Below are positions 15,422 through 23,892 of a stretch of DNA of 30,240 bases, in pieces. The stretch is from JAGHAJ01 sp964559865 [NCBI: uncultured Synergistota bacterium] (GTDB lineage Bacteria; Synergistota; JAGHAJ01), in assembly GCA_964559865.1 (NCBI GenBank), contig CAZLJD010000010.1, forward strand, positions 1 to 30,240, read 5' to 3'. The notes under the pieces were generated by a model that saw only the letters and a list, made by a program, of their open reading frames with translations, did no database searches and was not told where the DNA came from. How positions within the stretch are numbered: the stretch's first letter is position 1; each line of letters begins with the position of its first letter. A program made the translations under genes and the position numbers.

Positions 15422-15802
15422 ATGAGGGTAGAGGGGGTTGTTCCTGTTAGTGGACAGATCCAAGAAGGGGCTTCCACCAATCAGGTTAAGGTAAAAGTTG
15501 AGCATACGAACAAAAGTTTTTTTGAGAAGCAGCAGGATCGAATTGACAAACAGCTACAACATATAGAGGGAAAAGACAAAGCGGATGCTTTAACTGAGAT
15601 ATCAGAAAAGCTGAATAGAATTATGGACGCCTTTGATATACAGGCACGCTTCTTTGTGCATAAGGAGACAAAAGATATAGTGGTTAAACTCGTTGATATA
15701 AAGACGAATAAGGTAATAAGAGAGATACCTCCAGAAAAGATATTGGATATGGTAGCAAAGATGATAAAGTTTATAGGGATGCTGTTTGATGAAAAAGTAT
15801 AA
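15422..15802 (+). CDS. flaG: FlaG family flagellar protein
   Basis: A 126-residue protein of the FlaG family, small cytoplasmic proteins linked to filament length and found beside fliD. The N-terminal half is polar and Lys-rich. The conserved C-terminal half begins at ALTEISEKLNRIMDAF and contains RFFVHKETKDIVVKLVD, the diagnostic REIPPEKILDM, and ends in GMLFDEKV. In-frame GTG codons exist at 15413 and 15416, but they overlap the AGAAGGTGG ribosome-binding site, so ATG at 15422 is preferred. Placement after the flagellin terminator and 47 bp before fliD is the classical order. Confidence 0.92.
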   Translation: MRVEGVVPVSGQIQEGASTNQVKVKVEHTNKSFFEKQQDRIDKQLQHIEGKDKADALTEISEKLNRIMDAFDIQARFFVHKETKDIVVKLVDIKTNKVIREIPPEKILDMVAKMIKFIGMLFDEKV

Positions 15803-15849
15803 ATGTTCCCCCATGGATATCCGAAGAGAGCAAAGGGGGTGTATAAGAG

Positions 15850-17547
15850 ATGGATAGTGCTTTCCAGATAGGAGGGATAGCGTCAGGTCTTGACACAGCT
15901 TCTATTATAAATAAGTTGCTTGAGTTTGATAGACAACCAATTCAAAGAATAGAAGATAAGGAACAGATGCTTGAATGGAGGAAGGAAGCACTGCAGGAAC
16001 TTAATAGCCAGCTTTTTACGCTTGAGCAGAAAGCACAGGACTTAACGTTCTACTCTACGTTTAATTCCAGGACGGCAACTTCTTCAGATAGTAATGTAGC
16101 AACGGCAACGGCAACGACAGATGCAGAGTTCCAGACATATAATTTGAGTGTTACTGATATAGCTACTGCAGAGTCGGATCTCGGGAGCCAGTTTTCTGAT
16201 CCGTATGCAGCTATAGGAACCGGTAGCGGCTCGGGTACGTATACATTTAAGATAAACGGTGTGAGTATAACGGTGCCTGATAATTACTCCCTCGTTGCAG
16301 TGAAAGATGCTATAAACTCTGCTAACGCGGGTGTGAGCGCAACTATAATAGATGGGAGACTTTTGATAAAAGGCAACAGCACTGGTGCTTCTAATGCCAT
16401 TACTTATGAGGATTCTGCTGATGTGTCTGGTTCTACTGATCCGTCCGAGGTGTTAGAGGAGGTAGGTATCTTAACGGATTCTAAAACGGTTGCGAACCAA
16501 CTTGAGGCTGCCTCTGATGCTCACTTTTCTGTTAATGGAGTGGATATTACCCGTTCATCCAATGATGTTAGTGATGTGATAAATGGTGTCACTTTCCATC
16601 TTGTGGGTGCAGGTTCAACGACTATTACCATAGGGCTTGATGAAGACAAAGCGGTACAGGCAGTGAAGGATTTCATAACTGAGTACAACAAGACTATAGA
16701 TTTTCTTAATGAAAAAATGAATGAGAAGGTAGTTTTGAATCCAAAGACCGATGATGAAAAGAAGCAAGGAATATTAAGAAATGACTCTATAGTTCAGGAT
16801 GCTTACTACAGGCTGAGATGGGACATGTTTTCGATAGTTGAAGGTATTACAGGAATAAGCAATGCCTCGGATGTTGGTATATCTACCGGTGATACGACAT
16901 CTGATGCGGGTGCTGCTGTTCAACAAGCGCTATTGGGTCACCTTAAACTGGATGAAGACAAGTTCAGGCAAGCTTTAAGAAACGATCCCGAGAAGGTATA
17001 TCTACTGTTTGCTAAGAATAGTAAGGAATCAACAGATGAGAATGTTGGCACAGGGGATGGTACCACAACGGAATTTGATCTTGCAAATAAACCTGTCTCT
17101 TGGGATACGAAACCCATTGTAAAGGTGAATGGTGTTGAGTACGAATGGGTAGCTCAAAATCCTGGTGCCAATCAGTATACGATAGATACTATTAATGGCA
17201 AAATTATATTTGGGAGCGCCCCGCCGGCAGGTGCTACCATTACTGCTACATACTCTTATGAGACTGATGATACAAGCTACTGGGGAATAGCATACAAGAT
17301 CAAAGATTATTTGCACTCTCTTACCGAGTATGGTGGTATAATAGATTCTGAAATAGGTCCGACAGGGAGCATAAATACCGAGATTGACGAACTTGAGAAG
17401 AGAAAGGCGGATCTTCAAGAGATGCTCAACAGCAAGGAGCAAGCATTATGGTTGAAGTTTACTAATATGGAAGAAGTAGTATCCAAAATGCAGCAACAAA
17501 GTTCATGGCTTGCGGGCCAGCTTACCAGATTGCCGGGAGGATATTGA
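15850..17547 (+). CDS. fliD: Flagellar filament cap protein FliD (HAP2)
   Basis: Caps the growing filament and helps flagellin fold at the tip. The 565-residue protein has the N-terminal FliD signature GGIASGLDTASIINKLLEFDRQPIQRIEDKE in two halves within the first 40 residues. A flagellin-IN-like element (FKINGVSITVPDNYSLVAVKD, split around residues 134-155) follows, then the C-terminal domain from VQAVKDFITEYNKTI (about 275) to helical segments near the end (IDELEKRKADLQEML). About residues 396-475 form a beta-rich insertion (GDGTTTEFDL, then VNGVEYEW, then APPAGATITATYSY) resembling domains seen in phage-tail and hook proteins. ATG follows AAAGGGGGT. It overlaps the next gene by 1 bp. Confidence 0.95.
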   Translation: MDSAFQIGGIASGLDTASIINKLLEFDRQPIQRIEDKEQMLEWRKEALQELNSQLFTLEQKAQDLTFYSTFNSRTATSSDSNVATATATTDAEFQTYNLSVTDIATAESDLGSQFSDPYAAIGTGSGSGTYTFKINGVSITVPDNYSLVAVKDAINSANAGVSATIIDGRLLIKGNSTGASNAITYEDSADVSGSTDPSEVLEEVGILTDSKTVANQLEAASDAHFSVNGVDITRSSNDVSDVINGVTFHLVGAGSTTITIGLDEDKAVQAVKDFITEYNKTIDFLNEKMNEKVVLNPKTDDEKKQGILRNDSIVQDAYYRLRWDMFSIVEGITGISNASDVGISTGDTTSDAGAAVQQALLGHLKLDEDKFRQALRNDPEKVYLLFAKNSKESTDENVGTGDGTTTEFDLANKPVSWDTKPIVKVNGVEYEWVAQNPGANQYTIDTINGKIIFGSAPPAGATITATYSYETDDTSYWGIAYKIKDYLHSLTEYGGIIDSEIGPTGSINTEIDELEKRKADLQEMLNSKEQALWLKFTNMEEVVSKMQQQSSWLAGQLTRLPGGY

Positions 17548-18173
17548 TGAAAGTAAAATTGAATGGTAAGGATTACGGAGAGTGTCAGTCGAGAGAGGAG
17601 TTTTTGCGTCTCTTTGATGACTTGAGAAGAAAAGAGTTGCGTGAGGGCAGAGTGATAATGCGGGCAGATGTTGATGGTAATGAAATGAAGGTAGATGAAG
17701 TAGTGGGTATAGAACCATCTTCGGTGGAGGAGATGGACGTTGTCTCTTCTGATGCAAAAGAGATGATAGCTGGAGCCCTCGAGCAATCTCTCAGCTATAT
17801 CCCCGTCCTTAGAGAACATCTACCTGCCATATCCATGGGGCTAAGAAGTGGAGAGATAAAGGATGTCATGGATGCGCTTTCTAAGGCAATAGAGGGTATA
17901 ATGTGGCTTAATAGGATTGTTTCTTATAGCTTGCGGATACTTGGTGCTATAGAGCCGACAACGGTGGATGCTGCGCTTGGAGACGACATCAGGAAGTTCA
18001 CTCAAAAAGAGGTCAATCTAAAGAGTGTATTTGATGATGTATCTGATGCCCTGGAAGGTGGGGACTTTCTTAGAGTGGCAGATGCAATAGACTATGAGAT
18101 ACTTCCTTGGCTTGATAATTACGAGGGTGTTATAAAGGGGATGAATTCCTACATAAATAGGGATAGAAATTAG
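17547..18173 (+). CDS. Unknown flagellar-cluster protein in the fliS position
   Basis: I do not recognise this 208-residue protein. Its ATG overlaps the fliD stop by one base (TGATG) and follows GGGAGG, so it is translated with fliD; a longer in-frame start at 17505 has no such support. The first ~60 residues look like a small alpha/beta domain (KLNGKDYGECQSREEF onward). Residues about 90-208 are predicted mostly helical, with many acidic residues and no Cys. There is no signal peptide or membrane segment. Flagellin chaperone FliS, or FliT, normally occupies this position and is helical, but I see no FliS motif. A substitute chaperone or filament-assembly factor is a reasonable guess only. 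Confidence 0.85.
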   Translation: MKVKLNGKDYGECQSREEFLRLFDDLRRKELREGRVIMRADVDGNEMKVDEVVGIEPSSVEEMDVVSSDAKEMIAGALEQSLSYIPVLREHLPAISMGLRSGEIKDVMDALSKAIEGIMWLNRIVSYSLRILGAIEPTTVDAALGDDIRKFTQKEVNLKSVFDDVSDALEGGDFLRVADAIDYEILPWLDNYEGVIKGMNSYINRDRN

Positions 18174-18213
18174 CCTTTTCCTTCTGGTTCTTTTCTTTTT
18201 TGGGGGAGTGTGT

Positions 18214-19266
18214 GTGAAGAGGAAGGCCGTCTTTGTTGACCGAGATGGGACGATAAATGAGGATGTAGGTTATGTGTATTCTCCGGAGAGGCTTTATATA
18301 TATAGGTGGGCAGCACCTGCTATAAAGATGCTAAAAGATGCAGGTTTTTTTGTGATAGTTGTTACCAATCAAGCAGGTGTCTCCAGGGGTTTTTTGACAG
18401 AAGAGATGTTACAGGATATACATGCAGAGATGGTAAGGCGGTTAAAGAGAAGTGGTGCCATGATAGATGCTATATACTATTCTGTTGATCCACCTTTTCA
18501 ACCATCTGATACGAGAAAGCCATCTCCCGGCATGATAAAAAGGGCTGTAGAGGAATTTAATATAGATTTAGACTCCTCTTATGTTGTAGGTGATAAAGTT
18601 GAAGACCTATTGCTGGCAAGAAACGCTGGTTGCAAAGGGATACTGGTGAAAACCGGCTACGGGAAAGGTATGTTGAATAACTTCCCTAAAAAGGTTGAGG
18701 ATGCTGCACCTGTTTACATTGCAGAGGACCTGGGCGATGCAGCTATGTGGATAGCATCTCGAAAAACCAAGAAACAACTTCTAAGGGATTTTGTTCTTTC
18801 CGCTTCGAAGCTCAGCGGCATTTTATTCTCTACCGCAGATGCCTATATGGACTGGGAAGAACTTGATTTCCTTTCTTCTCACAGGATAAGGACGGTTTTG
18901 GAAGTGGGAGGAGCCTTGTCCATTAATGAGATGCAGAGGGCATGTGACATGGGTGTGTGGGCAGTGTCACTAATCTATGTGGATGGGGTGAAAAATCTTG
19001 ATACTTTTTTCAATGTGGTTGATGGATATCCGTGCTTCAAGAGATTCGTTTCCCTTGAAGATTGTCCCGGAAAAGATGCTTTAGAACTTTTGAAACGTGC
19101 AGACGGCGTTATAGTAAGTGCAGAAGAAAGTTTGCCTTGCCTTGATGATGTGCCAGTTTTAAGGAAGATAGATAGGTTTCTAATAGATTGGGATAGTAAA
19201 CCTTCTGTAGTTGAAGAGGTAAAACCTCTCTACGATAGGCTTCATGAAATTTATTTTTCTGTTTAA
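18214..19266 (+). CDS. HAD phosphatase, GmhB/histidinol-phosphatase-like, with unknown C-terminal domain
   Basis: Residues 1-180 match the HAD-IIIA phosphatases that include D-glycero-D-manno-heptose 1,7-bisphosphatase: DRDGT (9-13) with nucleophile Asp9 and acid/base Asp11, TNQAGVSRG (51-59), RKPSPGM (101-107), and GDKVEDL (126-132) for metal. The loop that in GmhB carries zinc-binding Cys/His residues reads YYSVDPPFQPSDT here with no Cys, so the zinc site is absent. GmhB is usually under 200 residues; this protein continues for ~165 residues (185-350) of unrecognised alpha/beta sequence. GTG at 18214 is preferred because GGGGGAG lies just upstream; the GTG at 18208 overlaps it. A heptose/LPS role is possible but unproven. 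Confidence 0.85.
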   Translation: MKRKAVFVDRDGTINEDVGYVYSPERLYIYRWAAPAIKMLKDAGFFVIVVTNQAGVSRGFLTEEMLQDIHAEMVRRLKRSGAMIDAIYYSVDPPFQPSDTRKPSPGMIKRAVEEFNIDLDSSYVVGDKVEDLLLARNAGCKGILVKTGYGKGMLNNFPKKVEDAAPVYIAEDLGDAAMWIASRKTKKQLLRDFVLSASKLSGILFSTADAYMDWEELDFLSSHRIRTVLEVGGALSINEMQRACDMGVWAVSLIYVDGVKNLDTFFNVVDGYPCFKRFVSLEDCPGKDALELLKRADGVIVSAEESLPCLDDVPVLRKIDRFLIDWDSKPSVVEEVKPLYDRLHEIYFSV

Positions 19267-19288
19267 CCTTCTTGGATTTTCCTGTTTG

Positions 19289-19297
19289 TGGTATAAT
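19289..19297 (+). promoter_or_regulatory. Extended -10 promoter of the S55 protease-mla operon
   Basis: TGGTATAAT is an extended -10 element with a perfect TATAAT (19292-19297). The -35 region is weak (TTCTTG at 17 bp). A small inverted repeat, TGTGG (19287-19291) and CCACA (19301-19305), flanks the -10 and might be a binding site. The next gene's ribosome-binding site AAGGAGGAG is at 19313-19321. Confidence 0.65.
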
Positions 19298-19327
19298 TAC
19301 CCACAGCACATCAAGGAGGAGTAGCTG

Positions 19328-21031
19328 TTGAAGAGAATTGCTCTTGTAATGTTTCTTATGCTGTTTGTTACATCACCATCGGTTGCAGCTAATTTTTTCC
19401 CACTTTCTTCTGTTCATAGAGGAATGAAGGGATACATCCGAACGGTAATATATGGGACGAAAGTTTCTTCCTTTAAGGTGGAAGTGCTTGGGATACTCAA
19501 AAGGAGTAACGGAAGCCATCTTATCCTTATAAAGGCATTTCCCGACCTTGTGGAAAAAACGGGTGGGATAGCTGCGGGTATGAGTGGGAGTCCACTCTTC
19601 ATAGATGGTAAGATAGTTGGAGCTATAGGGTATGGATGGAGAATGGCCGATCACTCGCTGGGTCTCGTGACACCGATTAAGGAGATGCTCTCTGTATGGG
19701 ATTGGTATAAGGAAAGAAAGAGAAGAAAAATAGAGAAGATAAGGCTTCAGCAGGCACTTCTATATGATGGTCGTAAATACAAGCGGCTGTGGATATCCGA
19801 AAAGAAAGTTAATGCACCTCCTGGTACCATTGTTATGACACCTGTTGCGACTCCGATAGTTGTTAGTGGTTTAAGCGAAAGGGGGAAACGGATTATATCG
19901 GACTATTTGTCTAAAATAGGGAATTTTAAGATTGTAGATGTTCCAGACGACGTGGGAATAAGCAGGCGTGTCCACCTTCAGCCGGGTTCTGCCATAGGAG
20001 TTGAGGTAACCAAGGGCGATATTAACATAGGGGCCATTGGGACACTTACATATATAGATCACAAAACTAATAGAATGGTTGGGTTTGGACATCCATTTCT
20101 GCTTAGGGGTGATGTAGATTACTTCCTTACAGATGCGTTTGTTTACCAAATAGTGAAGAGTATAGATATACCGTTTAAGTTGGGTGTCCCTCTGAAGGTT
20201 ATAGGTAGCCTTGTGGAAGACAGGAAGAAGGCAATAGGAGGTATCATTGGTAGATTTCCTAAATCCATGTCTGTGAGAGTGGTGGTTGTTGATGAGGATC
20301 ACCACAGGGTTAGAAGGTATGGATTTAGAATAAACCGAGACGGTGAATTAACGCCAGTTTTTCTGTCTGCTGCCCTTATGAGCTGTATAGATAGAGGGTG
20401 GGGTAGAATAGGTGAAGGTACTTCAAAGGTCTCGTTTTCTCTAATAGGTTATGGGTTGCCAATGGATGTAAAGAGGACCAACTATTTCTGGAGTCCTAAA
20501 GATATATCTAAGGTTTCTGTTCAGGAGATTAAGGATCTTTCTATACTTTTATTGCGCAACGAGTATAGGAATGTTTCTGCGGAATCTTTGGATGTGGTTG
20601 TGAATGTCTCTAAGAGGAATCGTATATTGTTTATAAAGGGTGCTGATGTAAAGAGGCATGGTTCAAAGCTTGTCGTAAATATTTCTTTGAAGCACTTTAG
20701 AGGGGGTATTGTTAGGAAGAAAGTTACTCTTAGCATACCAAAGATGTGGGATGGGGTTCCATTTGTGGTGGTTGTCAGGGGTGGAGGAATGGTGGGTCTA
20801 AATCCTAAGGAGAGTAAGAAATCTGCACCGAAGACCTACAAGTCTTTGAAAGAAGAGCTCAAAGATTTCCTTGCAGGGGAGTGCAACAACGAGCTTGTTG
20901 TTGAAGTGTTTCCACTTGTGAGTAAGATGCCCAGAGGGTTTAAAGATAGTTTGAAGAAGAGAGTGAAGACAGGCTACTATATAGAGGGTTATATAGAGAA
21001 GAGGTTTGGGCTTCCTTCTGGCAAGAGGTAG
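19328..21031 (+). CDS. SpoIVB-like S55 family serine peptidase, exported
   Basis: A 567-residue protein with a signal peptide (hydrophobic core about 4-15, VAA near 19-21). The S55 domain follows: LSSVHRGMKGYIRTV (26-40), EVLGILK, then KTGGIAAGMSGSPLFIDGKIVGAIGYGW (about 77-104) with probable catalytic Ser86 in GMSGSP. A second conserved block is PGSAIGVEVTKGDINIGAIGT, then VGFGHPFLLRGD with His255. In Bacillus the S55 enzyme SpoIVB cleaves SpoIVFA during sporulation; relatives without sporulation occur in Gram-negative bacteria. No PDZ domain is obvious. The last ~250 residues are unassigned. The start is TTG behind AAGGAGGAG. It is the first gene of an operon with mlaEFD, implying an envelope or lipid-transport role. 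Confidence 0.87.
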   Translation: MKRIALVMFLMLFVTSPSVAANFFPLSSVHRGMKGYIRTVIYGTKVSSFKVEVLGILKRSNGSHLILIKAFPDLVEKTGGIAAGMSGSPLFIDGKIVGAIGYGWRMADHSLGLVTPIKEMLSVWDWYKERKRRKIEKIRLQQALLYDGRKYKRLWISEKKVNAPPGTIVMTPVATPIVVSGLSERGKRIISDYLSKIGNFKIVDVPDDVGISRRVHLQPGSAIGVEVTKGDINIGAIGTLTYIDHKTNRMVGFGHPFLLRGDVDYFLTDAFVYQIVKSIDIPFKLGVPLKVIGSLVEDRKKAIGGIIGRFPKSMSVRVVVVDEDHHRVRRYGFRINRDGELTPVFLSAALMSCIDRGWGRIGEGTSKVSFSLIGYGLPMDVKRTNYFWSPKDISKVSVQEIKDLSILLLRNEYRNVSAESLDVVVNVSKRNRILFIKGADVKRHGSKLVVNISLKHFRGGIVRKKVTLSIPKMWDGVPFVVVVRGGGMVGLNPKESKKSAPKTYKSLKEELKDFLAGECNNELVVEVFPLVSKMPRGFKDSLKKRVKTGYYIEGYIEKRFGLPSGKR

Positions 21032-21033
21032 TT

Positions 21034-21834
21034 ATGTTGCTCCGCAGAGCAGTTTCTGGTGTTGGCCTCCTTGTTGTCGAACCTTTGCTTGCAGTTGGCA
21101 GAGTTTCTCTCCATACAGCTTCGGTGTTTCCCAGAATATTTTCCGGGGATTGGGAGTTTGACGAGCTTGTTGGACAGATGCGTGAGTTTGGTGTAAGCTC
21201 TCTACCCATGATATTGATGGTTTCTTTCTTCATGGGAATGGTGGTAGCTGTTAATACCGTGGGTAGCTTTATAAGGTTTGGAGCTGAGAACTATGTGGGT
21301 GGGATAGGCGCCTTAACGATGGTAAGAGAACTTTCTCCCTTGCTTTCTGGAATACTGATTGCTGGTAGGATTGGGTCTGCAATGACGGCAGAAATAGGTT
21401 CTATGAAAATAACCGAACAGATAGATGCCCTTTTGACATTTGGAATAGACCCAGTTGCATACATAGGTGTTCCGCGGGTGTTAGCAGGCATACTTATGGT
21501 TCCTCTGCTTAATATCTTCTCTGTGGTTATGGGTATGATTGGTGAATATGTCATGGCAGTTATGTATAGCGGTATAGCATCGGGGGTGTTTCATGCCTCT
21601 GTTGCGGACTTTCTCGAGTTTAAGGATGTGTGGGGGAGTTTGATAAAATCTGTGGTGTTTGGATTTATAGTTTCTGTTGTTGGGTGTGCGGAAGGTTTTG
21701 CCTCCTCTGGAGGGGCAAGGGGTGTCGGGTATAGAACTACGATGTCTGTTGTGGTTTCTATAAACCTCATACTCTTCATGGATTATATAATCTCTCTCTG
21801 GATATGGGGAGGGGTATGGGGAGGTATATACTAA
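21034..21834 (+). CDS. mlaE: MlaE-type ABC lipid transporter permease
   Basis: Inner-membrane permease of an MCE/Mla phospholipid transport system, 266 residues with about five to six hydrophobic helices. The family core TMVRELSPLLSGILIAGRIG followed by SAMTAEIGSMKITEQIDAL spans about 95-132 and is unmistakable. A second conserved block, GCAEGFASSGGARGVG, lies near 215-232. It starts 2 bp after the protease stop and is followed directly by the ATPase gene. MlaE dimers sit between the MlaF ATPase and the periplasmic MlaD ring. Direction of lipid movement cannot be told from sequence. Confidence 0.95.
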   Translation: MLLRRAVSGVGLLVVEPLLAVGRVSLHTASVFPRIFSGDWEFDELVGQMREFGVSSLPMILMVSFFMGMVVAVNTVGSFIRFGAENYVGGIGALTMVRELSPLLSGILIAGRIGSAMTAEIGSMKITEQIDALLTFGIDPVAYIGVPRVLAGILMVPLLNIFSVVMGMIGEYVMAVMYSGIASGVFHASVADFLEFKDVWGSLIKSVVFGFIVSVVGCAEGFASSGGARGVGYRTTMSVVVSINLILFMDYIISLWIWGGVWGGIY

Positions 21835-21836
21835 AG

Positions 21837-22589
21837 TTGATAGAGATTGTGGATCTGAAGAAGAGCTTTGGAAACAAGGAAGTGTTGAAGGGCATAAACC
21901 TTTTGATAGAGGCGGGGAAAACTACTGTTATCTTAGGTCCCAGTGGCTCTGGTAAGACGCTCCTTTTGAGGCACATAATAGGTCTGGTTTCGCCTGATTC
22001 TGGAAAGGTACTGCTGGATGGTGTGAACATATTTGATATGTCGGAGAGGGAGCTTAAGCGTGTCCGCAGGAGATTTGGTATGGTGTTTCAGATGGGAGCG
22101 CTATTTGATTCAATGACGGTGGCTGACAATGTAGCTTTTGGGTTGAAGAGGTTTACGAGACTATCCTCAGATGAAGTAATGAGGCGTGTCTCAAGTATGC
22201 TTGAGTTAGTGGGACTTTCCGGGACGGAGATGTTGTACCCTGACGAACTTAGTGGTGGAATGAAGAAAAGGGTGGCAATTGCAAGAGCACTGGCATTCGA
22301 ACCAGATATTGTGTTATTTGATGAGCCCACAACTGGACTTGATCCCATAAGTGCTGCTAACATGGATAGGCTCATATATGATGTAGTGAACTCTACGGGT
22401 GTCACGGCTGTTGTGGTTACCCATGACCTTGAGAGCGCTTCTTTTGTAGCTGACAAAGTAGCCATGATATACGAGGGTCAGATAATTCAAGTTGGTAGTA
22501 TGGATGAGATACTTATGAGTGAAAACCCTATAGTGAAAAGGTTTGTTGAGGCAAGGGAGAGGGCAGTGGCTGATGGAAAGAGAGTTTAA
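21837..22589 (+). CDS. mlaF: MlaF-type ABC lipid transporter ATPase
   Basis: Cytoplasmic ATPase of the Mla system, 250 residues from TTG at 21837. Motifs: Walker A GPSGSGKT (34-41), Q-loop Gln85, signature LSGGM (138-142), Walker B LFDEP (160-164), and the switch His in VVTHD. The frame is open further upstream, with ATGs at 21804 and 21816, but these lie inside mlaE and lack a well-spaced ribosome-binding site. TTG at 21837 comes 2 bp after the mlaE stop, has GGGGAGG upstream (12-base spacing), and gives the usual MIE..DLKKSFG beginning. The end overlaps mlaD by 17 bp. Confidence 0.93.
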   Translation: MIEIVDLKKSFGNKEVLKGINLLIEAGKTTVILGPSGSGKTLLLRHIIGLVSPDSGKVLLDGVNIFDMSERELKRVRRRFGMVFQMGALFDSMTVADNVAFGLKRFTRLSSDEVMRRVSSMLELVGLSGTEMLYPDELSGGMKKRVAIARALAFEPDIVLFDEPTTGLDPISAANMDRLIYDVVNSTGVTAVVVTHDLESASFVADKVAMIYEGQIIQVGSMDEILMSENPIVKRFVEARERAVADGKRV

Positions 22590-23892
22590 AGTAGGTCTTT
22601 TTGTTGTTTTTGCACTTCTGTTGTTAACTGGTTTACTGATGTATAGTGGAAAAGTGGAATTTGGTAAGAAGTATTACATATTGCGTGTGGACTTTCCTTA
22701 TGTGGAAGGCTTGAAGACGGGTGCTGAAGTCAGAGAGTTGGGCGTTTCTGTGGGAAAAGTTACGGCTATTCGCATACATAGTTCTTCTGCTGTGAGGGTT
22801 ACACTCTCTTTGAAGAAGGGATATCCTTTGAGGGAGGGAAGCAAAGTATTTATATCCATGCAGGGGGTGCTTGGGAGCAAGATTGTTGACATAGAGCCTG
22901 CACCTTCTGGTAAGCTTCTGCCGAGTGGTACTGTTATAACTGGTGAACCACCTATCAGGCTTAGGGATATGATTGCTAAGTTAAACTATAGTATTAAAGA
23001 CTTTGGCAGTATTCTGAGCTCTTTTAGGAGTTTTTGGGTAAAAGAAGGGGGGAAAGAGAAGTTATTAAGGCTTATATCCAACCTTCAGGAAGGCTCGGAG
23101 AGAATATCAGAAGTTGTAGATAGGATAAGTAGTATAGGGGATCAACTTTCTGAAAAGCTAAACTCGTTGAGTAAGGATATCAGCTCCCTCGTTGTGGACT
23201 TGAAAGATGTAGTTGGTTCAAATAGGGGGGACATAAGAAAAATTGTTGTAAAGCTTAACAGGATACTTACAGACTTTCAGGCGTTTGCGGTACAGCTGAA
23301 GAGACGACCTGACATCGTAAGAAATCTTGATACTACGATTGTTTCCATAAGGGAAGCTTCTAATAGCGTGAAGAGGTTTATAGATAGTCTATCTGGAAAG
23401 GAGACCGGGAGCGGAGGAGGTCTCGTTTCGTCCATTCACAAGATAGAAAAAATGACGAAGGAAGCAGAAAATGTCATAAAGAGTGTTAAAAGCTGGAGGT
23501 ACCAGGGTGGTATAAGGTTGAGATATGGGAGCACAGAAGGGGAAACATTGAGCGACCTGTGGTTTAGACTTTCTAAAGAGGGTAGCCCTGATTCAATATT
23601 TATAGGTTTTAGTGATGTAGGTGGAAGTAGTCACTTTACGGGAGTTGTAGAAAAGAGATTGAGTAAAAAAAGTGGTGTTATATTTGGTATTGTTAGGAGT
23701 AATCTTGGTGTGGGGTATAAGTACTACTTTGATTCTTCTGCTTACGTCTCAGCAGACCTGCTTATAGCACACAACTGGGAGGTTGATATTTCGGGCTACT
23801 ATCCAACCTCCCAGCACTACGGTTTGTATCTGCGTCTGGAAGATCTGTTTAACGACCGTCGCTTTTACATAGGCGCCGAATATCGGTTTTAG
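22573..23892 (+). CDS. mlaD: MlaD-type MCE protein with C-terminal beta-strand-rich domain
   Basis: Lipid-binding periplasmic subunit of the Mla transporter, 439 residues from ATG at 22573 (a TTG at 22543 would add 10 residues). An N-terminal membrane helix (7-25) is followed by the MCE domain (about 36-115: DFPYVEGLKTGAEVRELGVSVGKV in two parts, then GVLGSKIVDIEP). A helical, coiled-coil-like stretch (about 130-305) with SISSIGDQLSEKL-type heptads follows. The last ~125 residues alternate polar and hydrophobic residues in about ten short strands and end in FYIGAEYRF. A terminal Phe after an aromatic strand is the outer-membrane barrel insertion signature, so this protein may span from inner to outer membrane. 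E. coli MlaD is only ~180 residues. Confidence 0.92.
   Translation: MEREFKVGLFVVFALLLLTGLLMYSGKVEFGKKYYILRVDFPYVEGLKTGAEVRELGVSVGKVTAIRIHSSSAVRVTLSLKKGYPLREGSKVFISMQGVLGSKIVDIEPAPSGKLLPSGTVITGEPPIRLRDMIAKLNYSIKDFGSILSSFRSFWVKEGGKEKLLRLISNLQEGSERISEVVDRISSIGDQLSEKLNSLSKDISSLVVDLKDVVGSNRGDIRKIVVKLNRILTDFQAFAVQLKRRPDIVRNLDTTIVSIREASNSVKRFIDSLSGKETGSGGGLVSSIHKIEKMTKEAENVIKSVKSWRYQGGIRLRYGSTEGETLSDLWFRLSKEGSPDSIFIGFSDVGGSSHFTGVVEKRLSKKSGVIFGIVRSNLGVGYKYYFDSSAYVSADLLIAHNWEVDISGYYPTSQHYGLYLRLEDLFNDRRFYIGAEYRF

Noticed and set aside
17505-17546. Upstream extension of the gene after fliD
   Set aside because: The first 14 codons lie inside fliD without a ribosome-binding site; ATG at 17547 has GGGAGG and a one-base stop/start overlap.
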